Source of the DNA: Ilumatobacter sp.
GTDB taxonomy: Bacteria; Actinomycetota; Acidimicrobiia; Acidimicrobiales; Ilumatobacteraceae
Reading direction: 5' to 3'
NCBI RefSeq assembly: GCF_030065885.1
Contig: NZ_JASJCS010000063.1
Coordinates: 1 to 35,135 of the forward strand
Length of the DNA stretch: 35,135 nucleotides
Translations under genes and position numbers: made by a program
In this document: positions 15,602 to 22,479 of the stretch, piece by piece
Numbering within the stretch: position 1 is the stretch's first letter
How the letters are laid out: every line of letters begins with the position of its first letter
The notes under the pieces: model-generated
Database searches by the model: none
What the model saw: the letters and a program-made list of their open reading frames with translations, nothing else
What the model was told of the DNA's origin: nothing

Positions 15602-17134
15602 TCATGGAAGGCCGAGACTAACGGCCGGATCGGTGGCCTGGTCGGCCAGCACCGTCCCGACCAGCATCGTCGGGCCCGACGGGCGATCCGCGATGACGTA
15701 GATCGTGTCCCGTCGCCCCACCGCCGTGAGGCGCACGTCCCACCGAGATGCGTCGAGGCCGAGCAGGTCGTCCAGTTCGACCGTCTCCCATGCATCGAAG
15801 TCCCGACTCACCCGCAGCAGCGGGCTGCTACGCGGGTCGGCGGCGACCCACCCGAAGTCGGCCCGGGATGCGCTGACGACCCCCGGGACGTTCGGCATCT
15901 CGACGAACCGCTCACCGTCTGCGGTCGAGAACGCAGCGTGCCGGCCGCCGGTGTGAATGGTCAGTCGAGCGTCGGGATACGAGCCGTGCAGACCCACCGG
16001 AGTGCCCGCCGTTCGCGCCGCCGGCAGCTCGAGCTCGCTCCACCTGCGACCGTCGGCCGACCGCCACAGCCTCACGTCGTCGTCCGCGTCGGCCACCCGC
16101 GCCAGCACGCCTCCGCCGAAGCGGACCAACTCGACGCGATCGTCGAGCTGCCACGGCCGGGCGACTGGTGCGAAGTCCTGACCGTTCCAGCCCAACCAGA
16201 CGAGATCGACGCTGCCGGCAGCCGCCTCCAACGGGCCCCGACCGGGATGTGCGTCGAACGACCAGACGGTCGCACCGTCGGCGTCGACGACGTCGAAACC
16301 GCCGGGTCGCGGTGCGGGCGACAACCTGAACTCCTCGACGCCGAGCCCGCGGTAGTCGCCCTGCGCCGCCCTGATCGCCCGATCGCCATCGGTGAGCCGC
16401 ACCCGATACGAACCGTCATCGACGACGTCGACGAACTCGCGCCACGGCAACTCGACTCGGCGTGATGCGAGCAGGAACAGCTCGTTCCCGAGAACGATGG
16501 GGAACCCGTCGGACGGATCGAGTGCCGGAACGGTCTCGGCCACGAGACCGTCCGGCACCGCCTGTGACGATCCGGCGAGATCGGTCTCCTCCCATCCGGT
16601 CGGCATCTCCACGGCGAGCGTGAGCGATGCCTCACGACCGGCGAGGCGCCAGGCGATGCCACCGACCTCGCGGACAGTCTCCTCGTGTGATCGCCACCGA
16701 CCGTCGGTGCCGAGCTCCCATCGACGTCCGCTGTCGTCACCACCGACCACGTCCCCGTTGGCGTCGAGCGCCACGAACTCGGGCAGCATCCGCTCGACGC
16801 CGTCGACGTGGTCCCAGACGATCGTGCCCACCGTCGACCCGTCGAGTGCGCGGACACCCTCCAGGGTGTTCGCGACCGGCAACTCCGACGAGGCCGTCGC
16901 CGACGGCTCGTCCCCGACCGGCGGTGCATCGTCCTGGCCCCCGAACACCACGACGGCGGCCCCCACCACGACGACCCCCGCGACCACGACGGCCGCGATC
17001 AGCGCGTTCGCGCCGTCCGGGTGCGGCACGTTCTCATCCACGGCGGGCCGCGGGTGCGCCCCCGAGCCGGGCACCACGTCGATCACTCGGTTCGGTTCGA
17101 CGTCCCCCGAATCGTGTCGCCGGCGATCGGCCAT
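15602..17134 (-). CDS. Membrane-anchored protein with Asp-box (BNR-like) repeats
   Basis: 510 residues, function unknown. A cytoplasmic N-terminus (MADRRRHDSGDVEPNRV, residues 1-45 or so) is followed by one transmembrane helix (NALIAAVVVAGVVVVGAAVVVF). A large extracellular part is rich in tryptophan and aspartate. The C-terminal third has repeats resembling sialidase Asp-boxes: LWRSADGRRWSEL, AAFSTADGERFVEM and LLRVSRDFDAWETV, suggesting a beta-propeller. It ends 25 bp before selD begins, so the two may be cotranscribed. ATG 17132-17134 is chosen over longer in-frame starts because the upstream extension is arginine-rich and would cross the divergent promoter region. A weak TTGTCC-N17-CAGACT promoter ends 9 bases before it. 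Confidence 0.75.
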   Translation of the reverse strand: MADRRRHDSGDVEPNRVIDVVPGSGAHPRPAVDENVPHPDGANALIAAVVVAGVVVVGAAVVVFGGQDDAPPVGDEPSATASSELPVANTLEGVRALDGSTVGTIVWDHVDGVERMLPEFVALDANGDVVGGDDSGRRWELGTDGRWRSHEETVREVGGIAWRLAGREASLTLAVEMPTGWEETDLAGSSQAVPDGLVAETVPALDPSDGFPIVLGNELFLLASRRVELPWREFVDVVDDGSYRVRLTDGDRAIRAAQGDYRGLGVEEFRLSPAPRPGGFDVVDADGATVWSFDAHPGRGPLEAAAGSVDLVWLGWNGQDFAPVARPWQLDDRVELVRFGGGVLARVADADDDVRLWRSADGRRWSELELPAARTAGTPVGLHGSYPDARLTIHTGGRHAAFSTADGERFVEMPNVPGVVSASRADFGWVAADPRSSPLLRVSRDFDAWETVELDDLLGLDASRWDVRLTAVGRRDTIYVIADRPSGPTMLVGTVLADQATDPAVSLGLP

Positions 17135-17196
17135 GGACGGCCCAGTCTGCTTCGCCGCGCGACCCGGGACAAGGCGGCGGCTACGCCGGCCGGCGA

Positions 17197-17202
17197 TACC
17201 CT
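17197..17202 (+). promoter_or_regulatory. -10 box (TACCCT) of the cysteine-cluster protein gene
   Basis: TACCCT 8 bases before GTG 17211, in the 76-bp divergent gap. Confidence 0.4.
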
Positions 17203-17210
17203 GCCGCCCC

Positions 17211-17960
17211 GTGACGGCAGCGCCACCCGACGACGTGCACGAGTGGATCTCGTTCGAGGACGCCACCGAGCAGCGAACCTGGGTCTTCGACGCGACCTAT
17301 CTCCGCTCGTCCCACCGCTGCATCTACGGCGAGGGATGTCAGGGCGTCCTCGACGCGCCGGCCGAGGAGATGGCCCAGGGCTGCTGCAGCTACGGCGCAC
17401 ACTTCGTCGACGACGACGACGTGCAGACGGTCGTCAGCGCGTTCGTGCGGGTCGAACCACGTCACATGCAGTTCCACGCCAAGGCGGTGAAGGGCGGCTT
17501 CCTGCGGCCCGGCGAACCCGACGGCGACGGCAACCCGACCACGGTCAGCCGGCTCGTCGACGATGCGTGCATCTTCCTCAACCGGCCGGGCTTCGAGGGG
17601 GGTACGGGCTGTGCGCTCCACATCGCCGCGCTCGACGCCGGCGAGCGGCCGCTCGACTGGAAGCCGAACGTCTGCTGGCAGGTGCCGATCAGGCTCGAGC
17701 ACTCGAGCGACGACAACGGCCACGTGACGTCGCGCCTGCGGGAGTGGAAGCGCCGGGACTGGGGCGACGGCGGCGACGAGTTCCACTGGTGGTGCACCGA
17801 GGCCGCGGAGGCGTTCGTCGGCGACGAGCCGGTCTACGTCGCGTCGCGTGACGAGATCGTCGAGCTCGTCGGCCAGGAGGTGTACGACCTCATGGTCGAG
17901 CAGCTGGAGCGCCCCGGCTGGGTGCCGTTGCCGCACCCCACGGTGCGCCGGGCCTCGTAG
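17211..17960 (+). CDS. Conserved cysteine-cluster protein, YkgJ-like metal-binding pattern
   Basis: 249 residues, no firm family assignment. Cysteines sit at 37, 43, 58 and 59 (C-x5-C-x14-CC). Further ones are in DDACIFLNRPGFEGGTGCAL, in KPNVCWQVPI and in FHWWCTEA. The CC pair followed by C-x-F-L and G-C-x-L-H resembles the zinc/iron-chelating YkgJ family, with wider spacing. There is no signal peptide or membrane helix, so it is probably a cytosolic metal- or cluster-binding protein. GTG 17211 is chosen because of the TACCCT box 8 bases upstream. It stands alone, divergent from the Asp-box protein and convergent with the small charged protein. Confidence 0.8.
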   Translation: MTAAPPDDVHEWISFEDATEQRTWVFDATYLRSSHRCIYGEGCQGVLDAPAEEMAQGCCSYGAHFVDDDDVQTVVSAFVRVEPRHMQFHAKAVKGGFLRPGEPDGDGNPTTVSRLVDDACIFLNRPGFEGGTGCALHIAALDAGERPLDWKPNVCWQVPIRLEHSSDDNGHVTSRLREWKRRDWGDGGDEFHWWCTEAAEAFVGDEPVYVASRDEIVELVGQEVYDLMVEQLERPGWVPLPHPTVRRAS

Positions 17961-17971
17961 CGTCGTGTCGG

Positions 17972-18001
17972 CGTGTGCGGGCGCCGGAGCGCCGGCACAC
18001 G
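17972..18001 (+). terminator. GC-rich hairpin between convergent genes
   Basis: CGTGTGC pairs with GCACACG; inside, after a G-G mismatch, GGCGC pairs with GCGCC around the loop CGGA. The 12-bp stem lies in the 53-bp gap between the stops at 17960 (+) and 18014 (-) and can work in both directions. There is no U-tract. Confidence 0.6.
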
Positions 18002-18013
18002 ATCAGTCGGGCG

Positions 18014-18199
18014 TCAGTCGTCGGTGTCTGCGTCGTCGTCGTCGAACGTGACGCCGTACTTCTCGGCCAGCGCTGCGTACTCGTCGTCGGGGTCCACGTC
18101 ATCGCGCGAACGCTCACCCAAACCGAGATCGAAGGCCTCTGGACCCGACTGCTTCAACTTTCGCGCTTCTTCGAAGCGGCGATGACGACCCTTCTTCAC
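18014..18199 (-). CDS. Small charged protein of unknown function
   Basis: 61 residues. The N-terminal half is strongly basic (VKKGRHRRFEEARKLKQSG) and the C-terminal half acidic, ending in a run of aspartates (VTFDDDDADTDD). No known domain is recognised; the charge split suggests nucleic-acid or ribosome contact, which is inference. GTG 18197-18199 has GGGAG 7 bases upstream, and a TAGTGT -10 box at 18214-18219 leaves a short leader. A second GTG at 18217 overlaps that box, so it is less likely. It is divergent from the ParA-like gene. Confidence 0.7.
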   Translation of the reverse strand: MKKGRHRRFEEARKLKQSGPEAFDLGLGERSRDDVDPDDEYAALAEKYGVTFDDDDADTDD

Positions 18200-18213
18200 G
18201 ACAGGGCTCCCAG

Positions 18214-18219
18214 ACACTA
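18214..18219 (-). promoter_or_regulatory. -10 box (TAGTGT) of the small charged protein gene
   Basis: TAGTGT on the minus strand, 14 bases before GTG 18199, with GGGAG between them. This is one of the few promoters in the window with a short leader and Shine-Dalgarno site. Confidence 0.35.
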
Positions 18220-18337
18220 GACAGTTGACATTGCCGGACAGCCTACCGGCTGAGCCGGCACGATCGGCGGTCCGGCGGCGGACCGGCCCACGTCTCGCCT
18301 GGTCACGACGGCCGGAATCGCGTCGCCGGCACCGTTC

Positions 18338-18343
18338 TACGAT
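18338..18343 (+). promoter_or_regulatory. -10 box (TACGAT) of the ParA-like gene
   Basis: TACGAT 6 bases before GTG 18350, implying a leaderless transcript. Confidence 0.5.
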
Positions 18344-18349
18344 GACGCC

Positions 18350-19114
18350 GTGCACCGGACCTTCGCCATCCTCAACCAGAAGGGCGGCGTGGGCAAGACC
18401 ACCGTGACCCTCGGCCTCGCGTCCGCAGCGGCCGACGCCGGCCGACGGCTCCTCGTCGTCGACCTCGACCCGCAAGCGGCGAGCTCGTGGGTGCTCGGCC
18501 TCGACCCGATGGACCTCGACGCCACGATCGCCGACGCCCTCGATCGGCGATCGGCTGCCGACGTCATCCAACGATCGGCCTGGTCGACGAACATCGACGT
18601 GCTGCCGAGCACTCCAGCGCTGCAGGCCTTCGAGTCGGGCGGCTCGAAGCGGCTCCGCAAGCTGCTCAAGCCGATCGAGCACGAGTACGAGGCGGTCCTG
18701 ATCGACTGCCCGCCGTCGCTCGGCAACCTGACCCGCAGCGCGCTCACCGCGGCACGTCACGCGCTCTTGGTGGTCGAGCCGTCGTCGCTCGGGCTGCGCG
18801 GCATCGGCGGCGTGGCCGACCTCATCGACGACGTCTGGGACGCGACCAACGCCGACCTCGAACTGGCCGGCGTCGTGCTCAACCGCGTGCCGGCGGTGTC
18901 CAACGAGGCGGGTCGCCGCATCGACGAGCTCGCCCGCATCGTCGGTCGCGACGCGATCTGGTCCCCACCGATCCCCCAGCGCGTGATCTTCAACGAGGCG
19001 GTCGGCCAGCGCCGCCCACTCCACTCCTACGGCAGCCGCGCCTACCACCCGATCGCCGTGTTCGACTCGCTGTGGCGCCGTGTCCGCGGCGTCGTCCACG
19101 CGGCCCAGCCCTGA
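18350..19114 (+). CDS. ParA/Soj-like ATPase
   Basis: 254-residue MinD/ParA-superfamily ATPase. The deviant Walker A loop is LNQKGGVGKTTVTLGLA at about residues 8-24, Walker A' is LLVVDLDPQAASSWVLG and Walker B is AVLIDCPPSLGNL. The C-terminal part has IPQRVIFNEAVGQRRPLHSYG, as in chromosomal Soj-like proteins. Such ATPases move or position DNA, chemosensory arrays or carboxysomes. No parB, parS-like TGTTTCACGTGAAACA site or cargo gene is adjacent, so it is an orphan. GTG 18350 is fixed by the TACGAT box. Its stop borders the tandem repeat array. Confidence 0.93.
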   Translation: MHRTFAILNQKGGVGKTTVTLGLASAAADAGRRLLVVDLDPQAASSWVLGLDPMDLDATIADALDRRSAADVIQRSAWSTNIDVLPSTPALQAFESGGSKRLRKLLKPIEHEYEAVLIDCPPSLGNLTRSALTAARHALLVVEPSSLGLRGIGGVADLIDDVWDATNADLELAGVVLNRVPAVSNEAGRRIDELARIVGRDAIWSPPIPQRVIFNEAVGQRRPLHSYGSRAYHPIAVFDSLWRRVRGVVHAAQP

Positions 19115-19439
19115 TCGTCGAACCCGGATCGTCGAAACCCGGAGCGTCGGACCGGGAGCGCCGAACCCGGAGCGTCGAACCCACATCGCCGAGGCCTGAT
19201 CGACACGCCGGAGCGTCGGACCGGGAGCGCCGAACCCGGATCGTCGAAACCCTGATCGTCGAACCCACATCGCCGAGGCCTGATCGACACGCCGGAGCGT
19301 CGGACCGGGATCGTCGAAACCCTGATCGTCGAACCCGGATCGTCGAACCCACAGCGCCGAAACCGGATCGTCGCCACATCGCCGAGGCCTGATCGACAAG
19401 CCGGATCGTCGACCCTGCATCGTCGAACCCGGATCGTCA
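19111..19439 (+). repeat. Degenerate 13-16 bp tandem repeat array between convergent parA and rnd
   Basis: About 23 back-to-back units close to GGATCGTCGAACCC, mostly 14 bp. Variants include GGAGCGTCGGACCG, GGAGCGCCGAACCC and TGATCGTCGAACCC. The pair ACATCGCCGAGGCC plus TGATCGACACGCC occurs at 19183-19209, 19267-19293 and, with one change, 19376-19402. The array starts within the parA stop codon and its last unit contains the rnd stop. Unit lengths vary, so no frame survives and it is not coding. Nearly every unit includes TCGTCGA or TCGCCGA, which can self-pair. Confidence 0.9.
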
Positions 19440-20597
19440 GTCGGCGGCGACGTCGACGAGCCGCAGGCCGGCGCCCCGGTCGAACGTCAGCGCCGCCGCA
19501 CCGTGGAGCAGCCGGTCGATGTCGGCGCCCAGCAGCTCGCGCCGCCACCCGAATCGCAACCGCGCCTCGGGGTCGCCCGCGAGGAAGGCGATCAGGTCCG
19601 CGCGGGTCGCCAGCATCGAGGTGTCGATCTTCTCGCTCTTGGCCACCTGGCTGACCCAGGCCGAGATCAGCGTCACCGCCGGCCGGAGATCGCGTTCGAG
19701 CTCGTCGCCACCCGAACGAGCTGGTGGTGGTTCGGCCCGCTTGCCCTCCTCGACCGCGTCGAGGATCTGAGCCGCGACCTTGCCGCGGCTGAATCGCTCG
19801 TCGACGCCGCGGGCCTGCGACAGCTCCTTCGGGTTGGACGGCTGGCGTTGTGCGATGCCGAGCACGGCGAGGTCGGGCAACACCTGCCGGACCGGGATGT
19901 TGCGCTCCATCGCGGTGCGCTCGCGCCAGGCTGCGACGGCCTGGGCGACAGCGCGGGGCCGGGGCCGGAGCCCCCTGACGTCCTTGAGCCGGGTCCAGGC
20001 GTCCTCGGGCGCCGTGCCGCTCACGGGCCGGCTGCGCAGCTCGTCGCTCGCTTGCGTGACCCAGTCGCGCCGACCGAGCTCGTCGAGCTGCGCGATGAGC
20101 AGATCCCGGACCTCGAGCAGGTACGCCACATCGGCCGCCGCGTAGTCGCGCTGCGCATCGGTCAGCGGCCGGCGCAGCCAGTCGGTCAGGCGATCACCCT
20201 TGGCCGGGCTGACGCCGAGCTCACCGTTGAGCAACGCCACCAGTGACGGTGTGCCGTAGCCGACGAACCCACCCGCGAGCTGCGTGTCGAAGAAGCATCG
20301 TGGGATCGAACCCACCGTGTGCGTCAGCACGTCGAGGTCCTGCTGGGCGGCATGGAACACGGCCTCGACGTCGCTGTCGAACAGCCGGCCGAGCGAGCGG
20401 ACGTCGACGGCCAGCGGATCGACCAACACCAGCTCGTCCCCCCACGCGAGTTGCACCAGCGCCAAGCTCGGGAAGTAGGTCCGCTCGCGGTGGAACTCGG
20501 TGTCGATCGCGTAGCGGTCGACAGCCAGCAACTCGTCGATGATCGCCTCGAGCTCGTGTTGGTGAGCGACCCAACGATGCGGGTGGCGGATGCTCAC
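19437..20597 (-). CDS. rnd: Ribonuclease D
   Basis: 3'-5' exoribonuclease of the DEDDy group, involved in tRNA and stable RNA 3' maturation. 386 residues: exonuclease domain (about 1-200) and an HRDC domain (about 205-290), plus a C-terminal extension. Catalytic residues are visible: Asp32 and Glu34 (AIDTEFHRERTYF), Asp87 (HAAQQDLDVL), and Tyr152 with Asp156 (RDYAAADVAYLLEVRD). GTG 20595-20597 overlaps the rhodanese stop by four bases (GTGA). The 3' end enters the tandem repeat array. Confidence 0.95.
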   Translation of the reverse strand: MSIRHPHRWVAHQHELEAIIDELLAVDRYAIDTEFHRERTYFPSLALVQLAWGDELVLVDPLAVDVRSLGRLFDSDVEAVFHAAQQDLDVLTHTVGSIPRCFFDTQLAGGFVGYGTPSLVALLNGELGVSPAKGDRLTDWLRRPLTDAQRDYAAADVAYLLEVRDLLIAQLDELGRRDWVTQASDELRSRPVSGTAPEDAWTRLKDVRGLRPRPRAVAQAVAAWRERTAMERNIPVRQVLPDLAVLGIAQRQPSNPKELSQARGVDERFSRGKVAAQILDAVEEGKRAEPPPARSGGDELERDLRPAVTLISAWVSQVAKSEKIDTSMLATRADLIAFLAGDPEARLRFGWRRELLGADIDRLLHGAAALTFDRGAGLRLVDVAAD

Positions 20598-20911
20598 GCC
20601 GGGCCGGTCTCGACGTCGCGGCCCGAGGCGATCCACGCCAGGGTGCCGCCGGCCACGTTGACCACGTCGGCACCCTGCGCCGCGACGAACTCGCAGGCCT
20701 GCATGCTCCGGCCACCCGAGCGGCAGATGACGTACGTCGTGCCGTTGCCGCGGAACGCGTCGACGTTGGCCGGCACGGTTGCCAGCGCGACGAGCCGGGC
20801 GCTCGGGACCCTCGCCTGCTCGAACTCGGCGGGCTCCCTGACGTCGATCACGGTTCCACCGGCGTCGATGTGCGTGGCCAGTTGGTCGACGGAGACTTCA
20901 GGGATCGTCAT
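20594..20911 (-). CDS. Rhodanese-like domain protein
   Basis: 105-residue single-domain rhodanese. VIDVREPAEFEQARVPSARL is the conserved N-terminal block. The active-site loop is YVICRSGGRSMQAC, with the catalytic cysteine in CRSGGRS. Such proteins carry persulfide sulfur to various acceptors; the partner here is unknown. ATG 20909-20911 follows a TAGCCT box 9 bases upstream. It is cotranscribed with rnd, which overlaps it by four bases. Confidence 0.92.
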   Translation of the reverse strand: MTIPEVSVDQLATHIDAGGTVIDVREPAEFEQARVPSARLVALATVPANVDAFRGNGTTYVICRSGGRSMQACEFVAAQGADVVNVAGGTLAWIASGRDVETGPA

Positions 20912-20920
20912 ATCGGCAGC

Positions 20921-20926
20921 AGGCTA
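20921..20926 (-). promoter_or_regulatory. -10 box (TAGCCT) of rhodanese-rnd
   Basis: TAGCCT on the minus strand, 9 bases before ATG 20911, in the 70-bp gap after mobA. Confidence 0.45.
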
Positions 20927-20981
20927 CCGGCGATCACCTGAGGGAACCGGGGCGGCGGCGCCTGCGAGCCGGCCCGCGGCG

Positions 20982-21551
20982 TCAGCGCTCGCGCTCGTCG
21001 AGCAGGTCGCCGGGCGTGTTGACGTTGCGGACGCCTGCGACATCGACGTCGACCTCGATCACCGCCAGCTCGTCGAGAGCGGCGCCGTAGCTGCGGGTGC
21101 CGCGTGCGATCAGATCGGCGAGCGGCGCTGCGGCCCTGGCCGCCCAGTACGACAGCAGATGGCGTCGCCCGGCTGCCGTTGCGACGATGACATCGGCGGC
21201 GTCGTCGCCGGCACCGGCGCGGTCGATCAGCGCAGTGACGGTGGCAGCGTCGAGATCGGCGAGGTCGCAGGCGGCGACGACGATGTCGCCGCGGACGCGA
21301 TCGATCGCCGCGTGGATCGCCGGGAGCGGGCCTTCGCCCGGCATCGAGTCGGGCGAGACCTCCAGCCCGAAGGAGGCCAGCGCCGCAGCGTCACCGCCCT
21401 GGCAGAACACCGGTTGGCAGCCGGCCTCCCACAGCGCGTCCGCGACGCGCACTGCCATCGGTCGACCATCGACGGGCAGCGTCGCCTTGTCGCTCCCCAT
21501 GCGGGCGCTGGCGCCTCCCGCCAGCACCACACCGGCCGGGTGACTCGTCAT
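20982..21551 (-). CDS. mobA: Molybdenum cofactor guanylyltransferase MobA-like protein
   Basis: Nucleotidyltransferase that attaches GMP to molybdopterin, giving the MGD cofactor of DMSO-reductase-family enzymes. 189 residues. The signature GVVLAGGASARMGSDKATLPVDG matches L-A-G-G-x-S-x-R-M-G-x-D-K. VVAACDLADLDAATV carries the metal-binding aspartate (the family usually has P-C-D-x-P). The C-terminus ends VNTPGDLLDERE, the usual N-T-P-x-D motif. ATG 21549-21551 overlaps by ATGA the stop of a 20-codon micro-frame coming from DUF3151. A related CTP-using enzyme (MocA) is the alternative assignment. Confidence 0.87.
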   Translation of the reverse strand: MTSHPAGVVLAGGASARMGSDKATLPVDGRPMAVRVADALWEAGCQPVFCQGGDAAALASFGLEVSPDSMPGEGPLPAIHAAIDRVRGDIVVAACDLADLDAATVTALIDRAGAGDDAADVIVATAAGRRHLLSYWAARAAAPLADLIARGTRSYGAALDELAVIEVDVDVAGVRNVNTPGDLLDERER

Positions 21552-21610
21552 CGGGCGGGGCCCGGGTTCAGGGCGCGGTCGACCGCGACGCTCGCGGCAG
21601 CGGCCGTCAC
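21548..21610 (-). CDS. Possible 20-codon coupling micro-ORF between DUF3151 gene and mobA
   Basis: GTG 21608-21610 overlaps the DUF3151 stop (GTGA). Twenty codons later the stop overlaps the mobA ATG (ATGA). The peptide MTAAAASVAVDRALNPGPAR uses preferred codons. It would let ribosomes pass from DUF3151 to mobA without a ribosome-binding site. It may be translated only for coupling, or may be chance. Confidence 0.35.
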   Translation of the reverse strand: MTAAAASVAVDRALNPGPAR

Positions 21611-22059
21611 GCCGGCGGGATCGAGACGACCTCGTCGTCGGGCACGCCGCTCGGGTCGAGCTGGAGCAGGAAGTGGCAGGTGCGCTCGGCCTCGTCGGTC
21701 TCGCCGATCGCGTCTGCCATACGGTGCAGGCCGAGGAGACAGTGCAGGAAGCCGACGTTGCCGTCGTGCGCCCACCGCACGTAGCCCGAACCACGCCAAC
21801 CACACGCACGAAGGGCATCGAGCCCTCGGTGGTAACCCACCCGGTACGCGGCGTACCGACCGATGACATCGTGGGTGAGGTCACCCAGCGCCGCCCAGCT
21901 CTCGAGGGAGCGCGGGTTGTGCGACACCAGTTCGGCCACTGCCGCACGGGGATCATCGGCCGCCCTGGCGTGCTCGAGCGCCGTTCGCATGGCGGGGTCG
22001 ATGTCCGGGAGCACCGTCACGGGGATCCCGTCCGACATCTGAATCGTTTGGTCGGTCAT
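21607..22059 (-). CDS. DUF3151 family protein
   Basis: 150-residue actinobacterial protein of unknown function. Family hallmarks are LVSHNPRSLESWAALGDL, YRVGYHRGLDALRACGWRG, VRWAHDGNVGFLHCLLGLHRMA and IGETDEAERTCHFLLQLDP. It looks all-helical and cytosolic. ATG 22057-22059 lies 7 bases after a TATCGT -10 box. A second in-frame ATG seven codons later is possible but has no such support. Upstream of mobA and perhaps cotranscribed with it. Confidence 0.9.
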   Translation of the reverse strand: MTDQTIQMSDGIPVTVLPDIDPAMRTALEHARAADDPRAAVAELVSHNPRSLESWAALGDLTHDVIGRYAAYRVGYHRGLDALRACGWRGSGYVRWAHDGNVGFLHCLLGLHRMADAIGETDEAERTCHFLLQLDPSGVPDDEVVSIPPA

Positions 22060-22066
22060 ACCGTCA

Positions 22067-22072
22067 ACGATA
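22067..22072 (-). promoter_or_regulatory. -10 box (TATCGT) of the DUF3151 gene
   Basis: TATCGT on the minus strand, 7 bases before ATG 22059. Confidence 0.5.
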
Positions 22073-22188
22073 CGACCCTCGCCCGCCCATTGCCCGGGGT
22101 CGCCGGGCCCTATCCACCCTGCCGTTCGTCCCGTCCCGGCCGGCCCGGCGTGGTCGGGCGATGCGAGCCGACCGGATCGCCGATGTCC

Positions 22189-22194
22189 TAGGGT
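22189..22194 (+). promoter_or_regulatory. -10 box (TAGGGT) of the small membrane protein gene
   Basis: TAGGGT 6 bases before ATG 22201. The 141-bp gap to the divergent DUF3151 gene holds both promoters and no other clear feature. Confidence 0.45.
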
Positions 22195-22200
22195 CGTCGC

Positions 22201-22479
22201 ATGCTCGCACTCACGCTCGGCCAGGCGAGGACGCTCGCGGTCGTGGTCCTCCTCGCGTTGATCGTCGCCGCGCTCGGAGCTGCCTGGATCATGAAGGAGA
22301 TCATGCAGAAGGTCGCGCTCGTCGTGATCCTCGGCCTGCTCGCCCTGCTCGTGTGGACGCAGCGTTCGTCGCTGGACGAATGCGCCGACAAGGTCCGCGA
22401 GGGCGGCATCCGCGGCGACACGACCTGCTCGTTCTTCGGTCGTGACGTCCAGATCTCACTCAATCGCGACGACGAGTGA
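22201..22479 (+). CDS. Small two-helix membrane protein
   Basis: 92 residues, unknown function. Two hydrophobic helices (about 11-30 and 37-53) are separated by a short charged turn (MKEIMQK). A hydrophilic C-terminal tail of about 40 residues contains two cysteines, Cys61 and Cys76, which could form a disulfide if the tail is outside. The transporter gene after it overlaps by four bases (GTGA), so the two are coupled and the small protein might be an accessory subunit; that is inference. Confidence 0.75.
   Translation: MLALTLGQARTLAVVVLLALIVAALGAAWIMKEIMQKVALVVILGLLALLVWTQRSSLDECADKVREGGIRGDTTCSFFGRDVQISLNRDDE

Noticed and set aside
18014-19420. 468-codon minus-strand frame through the tandem repeat and parA
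   Set aside because: The repetitive part is translated array and the middle is antisense to parA; only the last 61 codons have a good start and ribosome-binding site.
19111-19439. CRISPR array
   Set aside because: Units are contiguous, short and degenerate, with no unique spacers and no cas genes nearby.
19111-19439. tRNA genes suggested by repeated GGGTTCGA on the minus strand
   Set aside because: The T-loop-like motif recurs every 14 bp as part of the array; no acceptor, D or anticodon arms can be formed.
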